Origin: Scalesia atractyloides
Taxonomy: Eukaryota > Streptophyta > Magnoliopsida > Asterales > Asteraceae
Assembly: GCA_947069175.1 (NCBI GenBank)
Contig: CAMTDV010000017.1
Span: 48,679,137 to 48,743,136, forward strand
DNA: 64,000 nt
Reading direction: 5' to 3'
The position numbers and the translations under genes are program-made. Below the pieces are notes generated by a model, which was given only the letters and a program-made list of their open reading frames with translations, was not told the origin of the DNA and searched no databases. Within the stretch, counting starts at the first letter, position 1; the number at the start of each line of letters is the position of its first letter. Below, in pieces: positions 1 to 11,782 of this stretch.

Positions 1-3000
1 ACGGGTTTTCGTCCCACCGTGCATTACGACAGAGAGTCTCAGCTCTTGTGACGGCGCAACGTCTGTCAACTGACAGTCAATGGTATGGTTTCTGTGAGGA
101 CATAAAGAGGCCCCATAAGCCAGTGTTATGCCCCTCTGTAAAGAAACCCGGTGGGTTTCAATCCAGGGCCGACCTCACAGTCATGCCTGCGGCTGCTCAG
201 TCCCGACCGCCGTAGTGGGTGGTATCTTGATTGTCATTGTTCCAAAAAAAGTAAAAAGGGAAAATAGAAAAAAAAAGATTAATAGTCACATATATCTAGA
301 AAGAATTAGAATTTTCAAAGAATTAATTATCTTTCATCGGTTAATTTCATTTCTTATTTAAGAATCATCTGTGCTTCGCGGCGAGTTCAAACCATAGATA
401 AAGAAAAACAATGACAAATGGACATTTTACGTAAAGGTAAAAAACACGTCACGATGGTAATTCGAATGTCACAAAAAGTTATAGGTTAGTCCGTGATGGT
501 ATCGACATTCAGCATAACCACAAAAAAGAATATTTGCGACAGGTTTGAAAGTGAATAAAATAACCTACTTATGACGGTACATACGAAAGTTAGAAAGACT
601 TTACATTGAGAAAAAAACTAAAAAGAAACAACAATAAATAAGTAAAAGGAAAAAAACCTAGAAGTTTAGGGTCTGTATAGTAATTACAATAAAAGGTAAA
701 GGGAAAAACTAAAGTTAAGGATCAAATAGTAATTATAATAAAGTGTAAGGGTTGAAAATGAAAAACAATTATTAAAATTAAGGGCCTAAACTTGTTATTA
801 ATAAAGTAGAGGTGTTGTATGATAAACTTATTAAATATTAAAATGTATAAATGAAAATTCTATTATAATGCCAATTTGCTAATTAAACCTAAAAGTAGGA
901 ACTTTTTGTTTACTCTAGCTAATTGTGTAAATTAATATATTGTATAATATGTTCATAAAAAATCTAAAGCAGAAAAAATTTCATACTATAACAAATATGT
1001 TGGTACAACGACGACGTCTATTAATATAGTACACATAATGTTGGTACAATATTAGTGGTAAAAAAAAAGTAAAAAGGTTTGTGACAAAAAAAAAATATAA
1101 AAGCTCTTGTAATTAACATGGTGTATAAAAAGGTAAAAAAGTTTGTGGCTAAAAAGATAATTTTATAAAAGATCATGTAGCCAACATGATGATTTTTAAT
1201 ATATATTATAATATGTTAAATTTTAAGTTTGTACTTTTTTCTATCTTAATATCTTTTTTGGGAAATTTGTGTATTTCCCCACACACACACACCATATGTG
1301 TTTTTATTTGGGTACTTCACTTAATTTAAGAAAGTAGTTGCATACTTAATTTTTTTCAAATATAAAAGTCGCCAATTTTTACAATAATTTCTTCCTTTAA
1401 TTTTCGTTTACAATTACAATAGTTTATCTTTTTTAATTTTCGTTTACAACTTTTCCCTATATGATTTTTTTTGTTTATGGTATGATTCATTTGAATCTTT
1501 GAAATTTAGATTGTGACCGAATTTTTTTAATCAATTTTACAATTATATTTTCCTTTATTCGTATACAATCGATCACACACTAATTAAGCAATATGTCTAT
1601 ATAATATACTTAAAATTAAAACCAAAATTGTTAAGTAAAATATATAGTTTCCTTGTAGATGTAGTTGGAAGAATAATATGGGGCGAAAGAGTAGCTAAAA
1701 AACATTTTTTAGATTATTTATATAGGATTTTATGTAATTCAACTTTTCTTTAAAAATAACAACAATTGTTTTAGCATAATTTTTTAATACATTTTCATCG
1801 TATTAAATTATTACGTATAGCATCACTTAAACTTTACTTTGTAGTGGACATGTGATAGAAATGGAGTTAGACATGAAAAAAATATGGCCACATATATACT
1901 CTCTTGAATATTGAAAAGAATCTTGTTATATATGTGGCAAGTGTAAAGTTGGTTAATTGGAACTCAAGTAAGTTGTTGTTAGCATACTGGTTTATATAAA
2001 TTATCTATTACTTTTCTAACAATTATATATTGTATCTTACACAACGAAACATTTATGTTATGTAGGAAACATTTTAAGGTCAACAGACTTGACTAGCACG
2101 TATACCACCCTAATATCTCTGAAGCACACATTATTGTTTTTAAAATTTGGTCATGCATTCCATGCCATTGTATTCTAAAATGATTATCAAATTGTTCTTT
2201 CTTTATTATTTGAACTTTTCACTAAACGTTATCTTCAATCAATATTCATTATATGTTTATATAAACTTTTTTAAATATTGTAAAATTCTAATACTCATAA
2301 ATTTTAAAATGACATATGCAGTTGCTTTCATAGATATCTAACCGTAACCAACTCTAAAAAATATTTAAATAATAAAGTAATAATCACATTCCAAAAACAA
2401 ATAGAATTTGAAAGCTAATTACAGTAATTTTTGACAATGTGAATTTCAAATCATTAAGTTGAAATGAAAGAACTCATAATTAAGGACAACCATTTAAGTT
2501 CTTTGATATTGTTTTCTGGACATGATTTCTTGATATTTATCATCACTAGTATCTATGAATAACTTTATTTTAATAATACAAATTTTTTATTTGTATAACA
2601 TGTTTTTACGTACTCTTTTTTAGGGGGCCGTTTTCTTTGTCAGTAATTATTGTGCAGTATTTATTTTTTTTACGAATTTTGTTACCTGTTTTAATGAAAT
2701 ATTATAAGATAAATTATTGTATAAATGATTTCATGTATCTAATCTCATAAGTAATTAAATAAACTTTTAAAAAACAAGTTTGTAAACATTAATAAATATT
2801 TATATCATACCAATTAAAAAAAATAAGTGTGCCAATTAGTTTTGTTTCATATATGGTTAAAGTAATTTTGTATATGAACTTAAGTTTGTCTTTAGTGGTA
2901 CTCTCTGTTTCAAAATACAAAATAAAACATTTTTTTTTTAAATTGCAATTTTCAATAAAGATGGTTGTGAAATACTATTGAGAAAATCAACATCAGATGC

Positions 3001-3731
3001 CATAATCTTGAAAATACCTATGACTCATACAATTTTCATGAACTTCCTAACGATTCAATATATCATTTTTTGAAAGTTATATAGTCGATACCTTGGCAAA
3101 TGACTCTATTGCATTAATATTTTTTGTATTGTTTTTGTTAACTCTTTAATAATTTACATTATAATATTACTAACAATTTATTCTTTTTTTTGTAGTGGCT
3201 ACCCGAACACATCGGAATTTTCGCTGGTTTACACAATAATTCCAAAATAATTATAAAGATGATTGGTGGATCTGAATGAGAATTGAAATTATCTACATAA
3301 GAGAGCTTTTCGAAACTACAAGTTTCATAATCTATTTATAATATATTATAGTTTTTAATCTATTTATAATAACATTTGATCTTTTATTTTCATATATACA
3401 TTTATTAATTGTTGTTTGTTACGGGTACAATATTAATAGTTTGAATACTTTGATAAAATATGGGAGAGTTCCATGGGGCAAGATGGGCATTTTCAAATGG
3501 TTAACGAGCCAAGGAAAACTTTTAGCTGCAATAGATCAAGACCTTTAATATTTCATAAAATCGTGTTTATCAAAATCATCTTCGAATAACATTGTTTTTT
3601 ATATTCAGCATTGTGTGTTTATTTGTTGGTTGAAATATTTGAACATTATCATTTGTCTTTTTTTAATCATAAGTCATTAGTACGATATTAACATTTTGCT
3701 ACATGTTCAAAAACCCATGTTTAATTTTTTG
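1..3731. other. AT-rich non-coding DNA with a GC-rich first 240 bases
   Basis: Bases 1-240 are clearly more GC-rich than what follows and look like the cut edge of some unit; I do not recognise it. From about 241 the sequence is AT-rich, with stops in all frames and only short chance frames. I see no gene, RNA or element ends that I can support. A splice-acceptor-like stretch near 3195 followed by a short frame is discussed among the rejected items. Confidence 0.5.
1056..1190. repeat. two-copy imperfect direct repeat, about 68 bp unit
   Basis: Two adjacent copies share a poly-A-rich run, a 'gtttgtg' core, 'tataaaag' and a closing 'aacatg.tg'. The second copy begins near 1128. No function is visible. 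Confidence 0.45.
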
Positions 3732-5231
3732 GAGTAAAATGCCAGATAGTCCATGTGGTTTTTTTTAAAATAACACCTATAGTTTCCAACTATTAGAAAT
3801 TACACCGGTGATCCCTGTGGTTTGATGAGTTGTTACTCGGATAGTCCCTAGAGTGGATGTCCATTAGTTTTCTTCGTTAAATCCATGTAAAATAATAAAA
3901 TTGCCCCTTACTTTTATTAAAATATAAAAAAACTAATAAATCATTTAAAATATCAATTGGCCCCATAATTAATTATTAATTATTAAATACAGTATGTAAC
4001 ACCTCACCCCTACCCCACCTCCCTCTCTAAAGTTGTGCAGCTCTCTTCAAAACCACCAGTACCACCACCGTTCACCACCACCATACCACACCACGTCTAC
4101 CAAACACCACCAAGCAACCATTGTAACAACCACAACCTCAATCACAACGCCACCGTCATCCATGCCACCTTTACCCCACTACCTAAAAAAGCCCAATCTA
4201 ATATTTTCTCTTTAAGCCGTCACTCATGATCCTCACCGAATTCTTCTAATTTCTGGCCTAAATTCATTATTTTGATCCTGATTGTGTCCAAATGTTACCT
4301 TCAATTGGTGGAATCCATCCACCATCTTAACCCCCTGAACCATCCACCTATCGGATTCTCATCCCAATATCAATGTTCAGGAAAAGGGTTCAGCACTTGA
4401 TTCTTATCATTCGCTATCTCCTGTGCTTGTTGCTGCTCTAATGGAAGCTGAAGTTACTCCAGCAAACCCTATCGATGTGTCTGGCAGGCAAATTCATTTG
4501 ATGATGTTGTGAAAGCTATCAATCAAGGTAAGGAACAAGATGTCCCCTGTTATACACCTTCTAAATCCCCTTGTACTACCAATTTGATGCCACTGGACAT
4601 CCCAAACCCTGCCAAGCAACTTAATTTTGATGCGGAAGTGAACATGGAGGTGGAATGGGGTTGGGTTACGGAAGAAGATGAAGAAATCACAGACCAGGAA
4701 TCCCTCCGGCTAATAGTGAATTCTGAAACTGTTATAAACCAGCCGATTTCGATTCCTGATGTTACAATTGCTGCTACGGATATCCCAGTGTTGGCCCCTG
4801 TGCTTAGTAATGCTCCCGCTACTCGAACTGCAGGTATCGATTCTACTGGTACCACGAATAGATTGCGACAGGGTAACCCATGGCAGAATTATGGGAAAGT
4901 TGGTCTATCGATTGCTAAATGGATCAAATTGAGTAAAGAAGCTGCAAAAGTGGAGGTGGGTGGCTACGGTGATGGTGGCCGGTTGTTTACAAGGAGGGGT
5001 AAATAAGGTGGGCCCCACGCTTTTAATAATCCTTATTTGTGTTTTATCTATTTTTAACGGAGGGATAAATAAGCAATTTCAGATGAACTTAACGGAGAAA
5101 CTAACGAACATCCACTCCAGGGACTATCTGAGTAACAAACAGTCAAACCACAGGGAGCACTAGTGTAATTTCCAAAGTTGGGGACTATAGGTGTTATTTT
5201 ACAAAACCACAAGTATCCGGGCATTTTACTC
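3732..5231. mobile_element. Mutator-like (MULE) element with long terminal inverted repeats
   Basis: The ends form a long imperfect inverted repeat. The left arm (3732 to about 3905) begins gagtaaaatgcc, and the right arm (about 5065 to 5231) ends gggcattttactc. Inside the arms the match continues through the phrases 'aataacacctatag', 'ccctgtggtttga', 'ttgttactc' and 'gatagtccct' read inwards from both sides. TIRs of 150 bp or more are typical of Mutator-like elements. No transposase is visible, so the element is non-autonomous. I could not see a clear 9-bp target duplication. The interior (about 4030-5006) is richer in GC than its surroundings and holds an open frame. Confidence 0.7.
4509..5006 (+). 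pseudogene. open frame inside the MULE, unknown origin
   Basis: A 165-codon frame on +, starting without ATG (GTG), with an in-frame stop upstream at 4449. An adjacent frame opens at the ATG at 4441 and runs about 23 codons with similar composition, so a frameshift near 4490 probably separates two parts of one older coding segment. The product is hydrophilic and acidic in its first half (a WGWVTEEDEE stretch) and rich in Pro, Thr and Val in the middle. I recognise no domain. Its position between MULE arms fits either a captured host fragment (Pack-MULE) or a remnant of the element's own gene. Function unknown. Confidence 0.3.
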
Positions 5232-6449
5232 TAACTTATTGTATTATTTTAAATATGATGTTACTCATAAAATTAGAATATAAAAAACTTTCTCGAGCCC
5301 GAGAGATAGTCTCGGGTGATAACCTAGTGTGTGTGTGTGTAATTTGTTCATTTAGGCCTTAACACACATACTATATATAATAACTTACTAAAGTTGGAGG
5401 CCCTTGATATTTGTTGGCCCTATACTCGCGTCTAGGGTGGAAAGCCCAATGGGTTGGCGCTGTGTAAAATGAAGGACACAGTACCTATGTGGATTTCTAT
5501 ATTGGACCTCACTTACTAATGAAATACGAGAAAAAATAAAAATGCAACTCCCACCTTTGGTAAGCAACCGGGTATCATTCGTTCTTGGTGCAAAAAATGT
5601 GTTTGATTTTTTTTGGAGACTATGCATTACTCGTGGTAAAACATGAAGCAACACAATGAGGAACTTCTCAAGAAGAAGATATATACTTTGTACTTTATAC
5701 CAAGGCAAGGGAAAAAGTGGCTAATGCATTTTCAGTAAGGAAACAAGCGAAGAAAGGATTCCTGGTTGGAAGGAAGCAGTCTACGATTGAGCATATGCGA
5801 AGACACCATCCGCTGTTTTTTTTCCTTATAGAAAGGTAAAATTATTGTTAATTAGAACACAGGTACTTTAAAGGATGTAAGGGCGTCCCAAAAAAATTCC
5901 TATGATCCCCATCTTGATATGACGTAGTCAAACGAAGGTGGTTGCTCATTATGTTCATGCCCATAGGTTTCCACAGACTAAGGTCTTCATGGGTTGGACA
6001 AAGAAACAATAAATCTTTGCCATCGTATGCATTAATTTGTAGGTAGAACTTTCTTATTTGCCTGATGTGGAAGACGTAGAATCATAACCAAATGGATTTC
6101 ATCAAGCATGGAATACTTAGACTACTAGCTTAAATTACACTGTTTCTTTCTATAGAAAATGTTTTGTTTATATATTGTAATTGTTTTATAGCTATTAAGG
6201 TATATATTAGGTGTTATCTAGCTCTGCCTTGTTTGACTCTTGGACAGGGGAGTACTAATCAATGGGTCTTTGGTTTTTTATACCACATGAATTATTCATT
6301 TTAATGGAGGAAGGAGCACCCTTGGGTAGAGTACCCAAATTAGGTATATTGCCCCTATTTATACGAGTACCCCAAATGGGGTAGTGGTGTTGGGTGATGT
6401 TTACTGACTTGGATATGTTGATGATCATGAGAAGGATATAGAGAGATTT
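5232..6449. other. intergenic, nothing recognised
   Basis: Moderately AT-rich DNA between the MULE and the first LTR, with a short GT run near 5330. Frames up to about 106 codons occur on - (5388-5708), but their composition is not protein-like and I recognise no family. Confidence 0.4.
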
Positions 6450-7707
6450 TGTCACGACCCCCGGCCCTTACCTAAGTGGGAGTCATGATCAGACGCGAGT
6501 GGTACCGGTGTTTATTAAATTTGATCGGAGCGGAATTTTCATCAGAACCGGGTGTCAGGAAAAAATATCAAAGTTTTCAAAACAGCGTAATTTTTATTTC
6601 ATAAACTGTGGGATTAACCCATATTTACATAAAGGATTCCAAAAGGATAAACCCTTGATTTCAAACAACGTTTTATTCAGGTTTACATAGCCACTTATTT
6701 AAGCTTGAGTGCCTCATAGCATTTTCCTTCCCTTCACAGTAAGTCATCTGAAACACGTTTTAGAAACATTTGATCAGCGAAAAATACTAGTGAGCTCATT
6801 CGGATTTATAAAAATACAATGTTATAATTACAACATTAAGGTTTTTTACATTTTTTATATCTTTCAATTACTCAAATCAGTATTTGTCACTCGGTGGCAG
6901 TTCCTGTGACTATGGTCATATCACTCATTGGCTAACTCGTTGTCCAATAGTGAAGATTATAAAGTAGTGTATACAAAACCCCACATACCGACAGTAATTT
7001 CAGAATACAAAAACTTCATCACTATAAATACAACTTGGAAAAACATTTAGGGTTTTGAAAGCATTTAATAAAAGAGAATGACTCACTTTGCAGATTTAGG
7101 TTATCAGTAATAGCCTTCTGGTTTAAACCTTGAGTTCCTAATCAACTTTAACGATAATCATGAGATTAAAACCTCAACGTGATGACAAAGTATAGCCTTA
7201 TTCAGTCAGCACTTAAACATCCGTTGAATTGTTTATAGATCAATCGGACAGGGTATCGTACCAGTTATTCGGGTTAACACGCCAAGTACGAGCAGAGGTT
7301 TAGAACTTCGGGTATAGTAGTAGTATTACACCAGTATACCGAGAGAGAAAGAAAAGAAATTGAGCGAGTTGAATTGTGTAGTGAATGTCCAATTATAGCT
7401 GATTTTAGGGCGTCTCGCGCCCCGCGACGGGTCAGGGCCTCCCTGTCACGGCCTGCGAGGGTGCTAGCTAGGGCATAGGTGGCCTGACTCATGGGGTAGG
7501 TTTGACAGGTGGGTGACACGTAGCCGACACGTGTCTCTGGCGGCTTGCAGGTCTCTCGCGCCCTTGCGATGGGCTCCTTGGAGTCTGTCGCGACCCGCGA
7601 GAAGCATAAAAAATCTTCATTTTTTGAAATTTTCATGTTGTTTCTCGTCGTGCGCGTTTGGGGTTTTGATTAGGGTTCGTTCTAGGGTGTTTTTAGGTGT
7701 TGTTACA
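6450..7707 (-). repeat. G1 3' LTR
   Basis: Begins tgtcacgac and ends gttgttaca on +, that is TGTAAC...GTGACA on the element strand. It matches the LTR at 57057-58341 along its length. A purine-rich tract on the element strand lies directly inside (7708-7724), which makes this the 3' LTR. Confidence 0.8.
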
Positions 7708-7724
7708 TCCTCCCCACCTTGTTT
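7708..7724 (-). other. G1 polypurine tract
   Basis: On the element strand the bases just before the LTR read aaggtggggagga, a purine run of the kind used to prime plus-strand DNA synthesis. Confidence 0.65.
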
Positions 7725-7754
7725 AAAATCTCATCTCGAGATTTAGTGGAATAA

Positions 7755-8129
7755 GTAGAGATAGTTTCGCTTCATTTTTTATTCTAGTTCCCATGTGTAT
7801 TATGGTCCTCTCTTTGAATCACATTTCACTTTGACCAGAACTAATCTCTTATGGTTGAGATTCTTAATTTTCCTATCTTCGATTTGTAGAGGTTTCTCAA
7901 CAAATTTTAATTTTTCACTTACCTCTATATCTTGAAGGGGTACTATCAGAGATTTGTCAGCTAAACATTTCCGTAAGTTGCATACATGAAATACATCATG
8001 TACACCAACCATTTCTTCTGGTAACTGTAGCTGATAGGCTATTGGACCAATCCGACTGATAACTTTAAATGGTCCAACATATCTTGGACTTAATTTTCCT
8101 TTCGTACCAAATCGAACTACACCTTTCAA
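7755..8129 (-). pseudogene. G1 integrase C-terminus with decayed chromodomain
   Basis: The frame shows the RFGTKGKLSPRYVGPF block and the VHDVFHV motif that end Ty3/gypsy integrases of the chromovirus type, then a stretch ending KVKCDSKRGP. Beyond it, a stop replaces the residue before YTWELE, and a second stop follows before MKRNY. YTWE is the typical second half of a Tekay-like chromodomain, so the chromodomain is interrupted by nonsense changes. In the family a Trp stands where this copy has Cys (VKC). The protein would have helped target integration to heterochromatin; this copy cannot make it whole. Confidence 0.75.
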
Positions 8130-8455
8130 TGGAGAAACTTTTAACAGTACTTTATCTCCAACTTGAAATTATGATGGCTTACGTCGATTATCTGCATAAC
8201 TATTTTGACGATCTCGTGCTGTCTTTAACCTTTCCTTGACTTGCATTATTTTATCAGTTGTTACTTGTACAATCTTAGAACCTGATAATTGTTTTTCTCC
8301 TATTTCTGCCCAACATACTGGGGTTTGGCACTTTCGTCCATAAAGTGCTTCAAATGGAGCGACATTGATGCTTGAATGATAACTATTGTTGTAGGATAAT
8401 TAAATTAATGTTAAATGATTGTCCCAATTTCCTCCAAAGTCTATTACACATGCCC

Positions 8456-8693
8456 TCAGATGTCTTCCAATGTTTGGATTGTTCTTTCACACTGTCCATT
8501 TGTTTGGATGTGATAAGTTGTACTTAAATTTAATCGTGTTCCCATAGCTTTTTGGAAAATTTTCCAAAAATGTGTAGTGAAACGACTATCTCTATCAGAC
8601 ACAATGGATACAGGAATTCCATGTAATGAAACTACTTCATCAACATATAGCTTAGCTAATCTTTCCATACTAAAGGTTTCCTTTATTGGTAGA
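8456..8693 (-). pseudogene. G1 integrase core, distal part
   Basis: Contains IVSDRDSRFTTHFWK, with the second catalytic Asp of the DDE integrase core, and TNGQCERTIQ, which carries the catalytic Glu. The frame stops shortly after and is out of register with the C-terminal part at 8129, so frameshifts separate them. Copia element C1 is inserted directly upstream of this fragment; the other half of the same integrase lies at 32240-32690. Confidence 0.8.
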
Positions 8694-9144
8694 TGTAAGT
8701 CCCGAAAACCCGGATATCACATAATCACCAAGGATGGGCGGAATCCAAACTTGGTGAGATTGAAGAAAACTGAAAAGATGAAAGAATATCGAATCAACTT
8801 TAAACTTGCATACGATTCTATTACTAACGAATAGCAAAACTGTCTGATACAAGTTCTTCCACCTCTCTCTCTAGGGTTTTTCTCTCTCTAGGAGTTCTAT
8901 CAATGGAGGCGCTCTAAAGGCTTAACGCTAGAAAAGACATAACATTAGTTTATATACCTATGGTAAGCCCATGCCCCTCATGGGCTCCCCTTGGGCTTGC
9001 CTGGCCCACATGGCCTTAGGCATGCCCAAGTGACCTATACAAGGTCCATTACCTAATACAAACTAACCCAAATAAATCCCAGTTCACAACTATAGTCCGT
9101 TGTGTATATTTGATGTGTCAGTCTCACACTTCTAGGACCTAACA
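8694..9144 (-). repeat. C1 3' LTR
   Basis: 451 bp, the same length as its partner at 31881-32331, with scattered substitutions. It begins tgtaagtcccg and ends ggacctaaca on +. On the element strand a run of purines (taaggggaga) directly precedes it. Confidence 0.85.
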
Positions 9145-9179
9145 ATCTCCCCTTAGACTGATGCATCAAATTGTCTTCA

Positions 9180-9530
9180 TAGCATGAATTCAGCAACGTC
9201 TTCAACGGAGTCTATGGTTGTCGCTAAGATGCAGAAGTTGTGGAAGTTCTTGACTTCTGAACTATGGGTCTCTTTCTTTTTCTCTTGCGGTTAGCTTCAT
9301 ATCAGGATCACGATAAGCTTTGCTTGAAACGTCTTTGTCAAAAAAAAATACGAGAGGAGGATTCTTAGCAACTCTTTTCTTCTTCAATCTTTCTCTTTCA
9401 AGCAAGCAGGTTCACAGGTAATTCTTCAAATGTATTGTCATTGTCCGACGATGACTCGTATCTGGTTCTTCTAACTCAGGTACATCTTGCTGTTGTGATG
9501 CTTCATGCTTTGTAAGCAACTAACAACATC
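9180..9530 (-). pseudogene. C1 post-pol frame remnant
   Basis: On - this stretch reads as short, frameshifted protein-like segments rich in charged residues (for example KDVSSKAYRDPDMK and RVAKNPPLVFF) ending just before the 3' LTR. The equivalent place in C2 holds the end of its long third frame, so this is probably the tail of a related frame. No known domain. Confidence 0.35.
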
Positions 9531-9879
9531 TCAATTTTCAGCAACCCCTGTTTCTTGATCTAAATCAAGTTCTGCAAAATTCTCAGAAATTTATATGCCA
9601 ACATTTATACGCAACAGGGAGAGTACCATATCAACACTTGGTACATCCTAGTACTTGTACTCGGATCAAAATTCAAATTTCTTTCATCTTTTGATGATCA
9701 GTCAAATCTTCAAGCACAATTAATGATTTTTAAAACAAATAAAAACACTCTATTTTTGAATTTTTTGATTTTATAAAAACAAGACACTATTTTTGGATAT
9801 TTTTTTTGAATTTTCTATTTTTTTTATTTTTAAATATAATAATATAAACAGAAACACAACTACACAAAGAAACTAACTC

Positions 9880-10560
9880 AGTAGTTACAATATACAATTG
9901 CAATGGGATCAAAATCATTTTCAGGTGGACCAAGAAACATTTTTCAGCACGAACTTATTCAGACTAGTCTAAGTGATTGCCAATATATTTGTCCACTTAA
10001 ACTTTAACGCTCTTTCATTTTTTAACTTCGTATACGCTTAAGGTAATATTATACTATAATACCCATGTGTCCCATATCATGACATACCCCCGTGATCAAG
10101 GTAAGCACAACGATTCATCGTAGCAGGTGAGTATACTGAGTTCATCCCTTTGTTTTTACAACGTCAGACTTATTGGTGAATAGGTCAGTACATTCGTACA
10201 ACAGAATGACCAATAATATCTGACGAGGGTTAGGAAAATACCTTTTTGGTATGAATTTAGCTTTAAAAGCACACGGAATTCTCTCGTTGTGAGATTTTCT
10301 TCCTTTAAGGTTTTTGCCCTCCTTTTGGCTCTTTTAAGATATCCTGACTGTGCCTAAGTCTGCATATAATCTTGATGCAATAGAAGGACAACCCTGCTAT
10401 TCCGGATGACTCACTAGTATAAAGACTCAAAACCTCAGACGTTGGTTATCTATAAACGCAAGATTTAAGACCATAAAATCATACGCCAATGGTATGTTGC
10501 CCACAAGATACATAGTTCGTTATGTTTATATCACCTGGTATCTTTTATCACTTTGAGCGT
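9880..10560 (-). other. C1 conserved non-coding block shared with C2
   Basis: Similar in order and content to 19900-20440 in C2: 'catacccccg.gatcaagg', 'ttggtgaa.aggt', 'ttttggctcttttaaga' and 'gcaagatttaagaccat' are among the shared phrases. In C2 the block lies after pol and before the third frame. Its retention in C1, which has lost pol, suggests a cis role or a shared ancestor. Confidence 0.55.
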
Positions 10561-10582
10561 CAAGCCTATCGACATATCACAT

Positions 10583-10848
10583 TGTGAGTCCGAAAACAGC
10601 CTTGGATCACAGTGATGGTGATTGACAAACACCCAAACACCTATAGATTAGGTGTTTGAATGATATAAGTAAGAAAACACAAAGAAGCTAAGATGAAGGT
10701 GAAGAATATTGTCCAAGATACAATCCCATAATGATGATAACATTCAAAGATCTTGGATATCGATTAAGAACATGTAAATCAGAGACATAAACAAATAGAT
10801 AACAAAATAACCTTGGTCCAAGAAACTTGGAGCCAAAGGATTCAAGGC

Positions 10849-10885
<37 letters not shown>

Positions 10886-11050
10886 TTTGACCTCCCAACG
10901 TATTTGATAAATACACTGGGAGGATAAATATGCCGCCCCTAGTACAAAATCACTAAGTTACATTTTAGCCCCTTTTTACTTTGACTAACTATTACAATTA
11001 AGCTACAAACTATTGAACTCAATTACCAACGATCTCAAAACATCCTAACA
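10583..11050 (-). repeat. C2 3' LTR
   Basis: 468 bp, longer than its partner mainly because of an expanded TA run at 10855-10880. On the element strand it holds a palindromic hairpin (ccca.cgtattt...aaatac...tggg) just upstream of the TATA run, likely the LTR promoter. Confidence 0.85.
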
Positions 11051-11062
11051 ATATCCCCCTAG
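11051..11062 (-). other. C2 polypurine tract
   Basis: The element strand reads ctagggggatat directly before the LTR start TGTTAGG. Confidence 0.7.
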
Positions 11063-11084
11063 ACCGTTGTGTACTTGAGAGTCT

Positions 11085-11626
11085 TCATTCTTGGTTCTGA
11101 GGTTTAGGGCTTACAGTGGCGTCTTGTTTGTTTGATGGAGGTGTAGTTTGAGTGGACACAACTTCACTTGTTTTGGGGTCCTCAGTAGTGACTTCATATG
11201 TGGATGAAATCAGAGGTGGTGGTATGACTTGAATATTAGATTCTAAAGAAGGATCTTTGGTTTGAGACGAGGATGGTTGTAGCTCAGCAGGTTTTTCGGC
11301 AGCTTTCTTCTTTCTTGCTTCATCTTGCTCTTTTTGTTCTTCAATTCTGACCATAATTTCCATCATCTTTTTCTTTCTCTGGCCCTTTCGACTGCTCGCT
11401 GAAAGAGCATACCCTCCTCCAGATATTCATTTCCAGCTCCGACATGTATCTTGTGCCCATAAAGAATGTTCAGGTCGGATAGGCAAAACATGAACACATC
11501 CATCAGATCAAGAATTCTGATGTCTCCATTATTATTCGATCTGATTACTGCTTCACCGGTTTGTCCTTCATAGAACCATTTCTTGAAGTTGGTGAGCATT
11601 ACTGGATGTTCTAGAGGAATTTTCAC
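11085..11626 (-). pseudogene. C2 third frame, C-terminal part
   Basis: Two frames overlap by a few bases, 11626-11363 and 11366-11085, and differ by one frameshift. The first holds a folded-looking segment (FKKWFYEGQTGEAVI, then ILDLMDVFMFCLSDLNILYGH). The second starts with a charged helix (IMVRIEEQKEQDEARKKKAAEK) and ends in a Pro/Ser/Thr-rich tail whose stop lies about 23 bp before the purine tract. Similar arrangements downstream of pol in plant Copia elements are called envelope-like, but I see no signal peptide or clear membrane segment. Function unknown. Confidence 0.5.
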
Positions 11627-11782
11627 CCCGGTAACAACCTTAGCTGGATTAATTAACCATGTAACCCTGACTTTTCTGGTTATTGGGTCTTTGGTGTTTT
11701 TTGATACTCATCTTCTTGGGCATTGAGGCTTGAATACGGTGAACCCATGCACACATTCACGAAGTATAAGTCTTTCAAAGTC

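Noticed and set aside
3195..3320. Exon-like stretch after 'ttttttttgtag' reading WLPEHIGIFAGLHNN and then GGSE-stop-ELKLS, faintly like a B3 domain
   Set aside because: Too short, contains stops, and the preceding frame does not make a convincing first half; not enough to call a pseudogene.
5388..5708. 106-codon frame on -
   Set aside because: No family pattern, no supporting context, composition like translated non-coding DNA.
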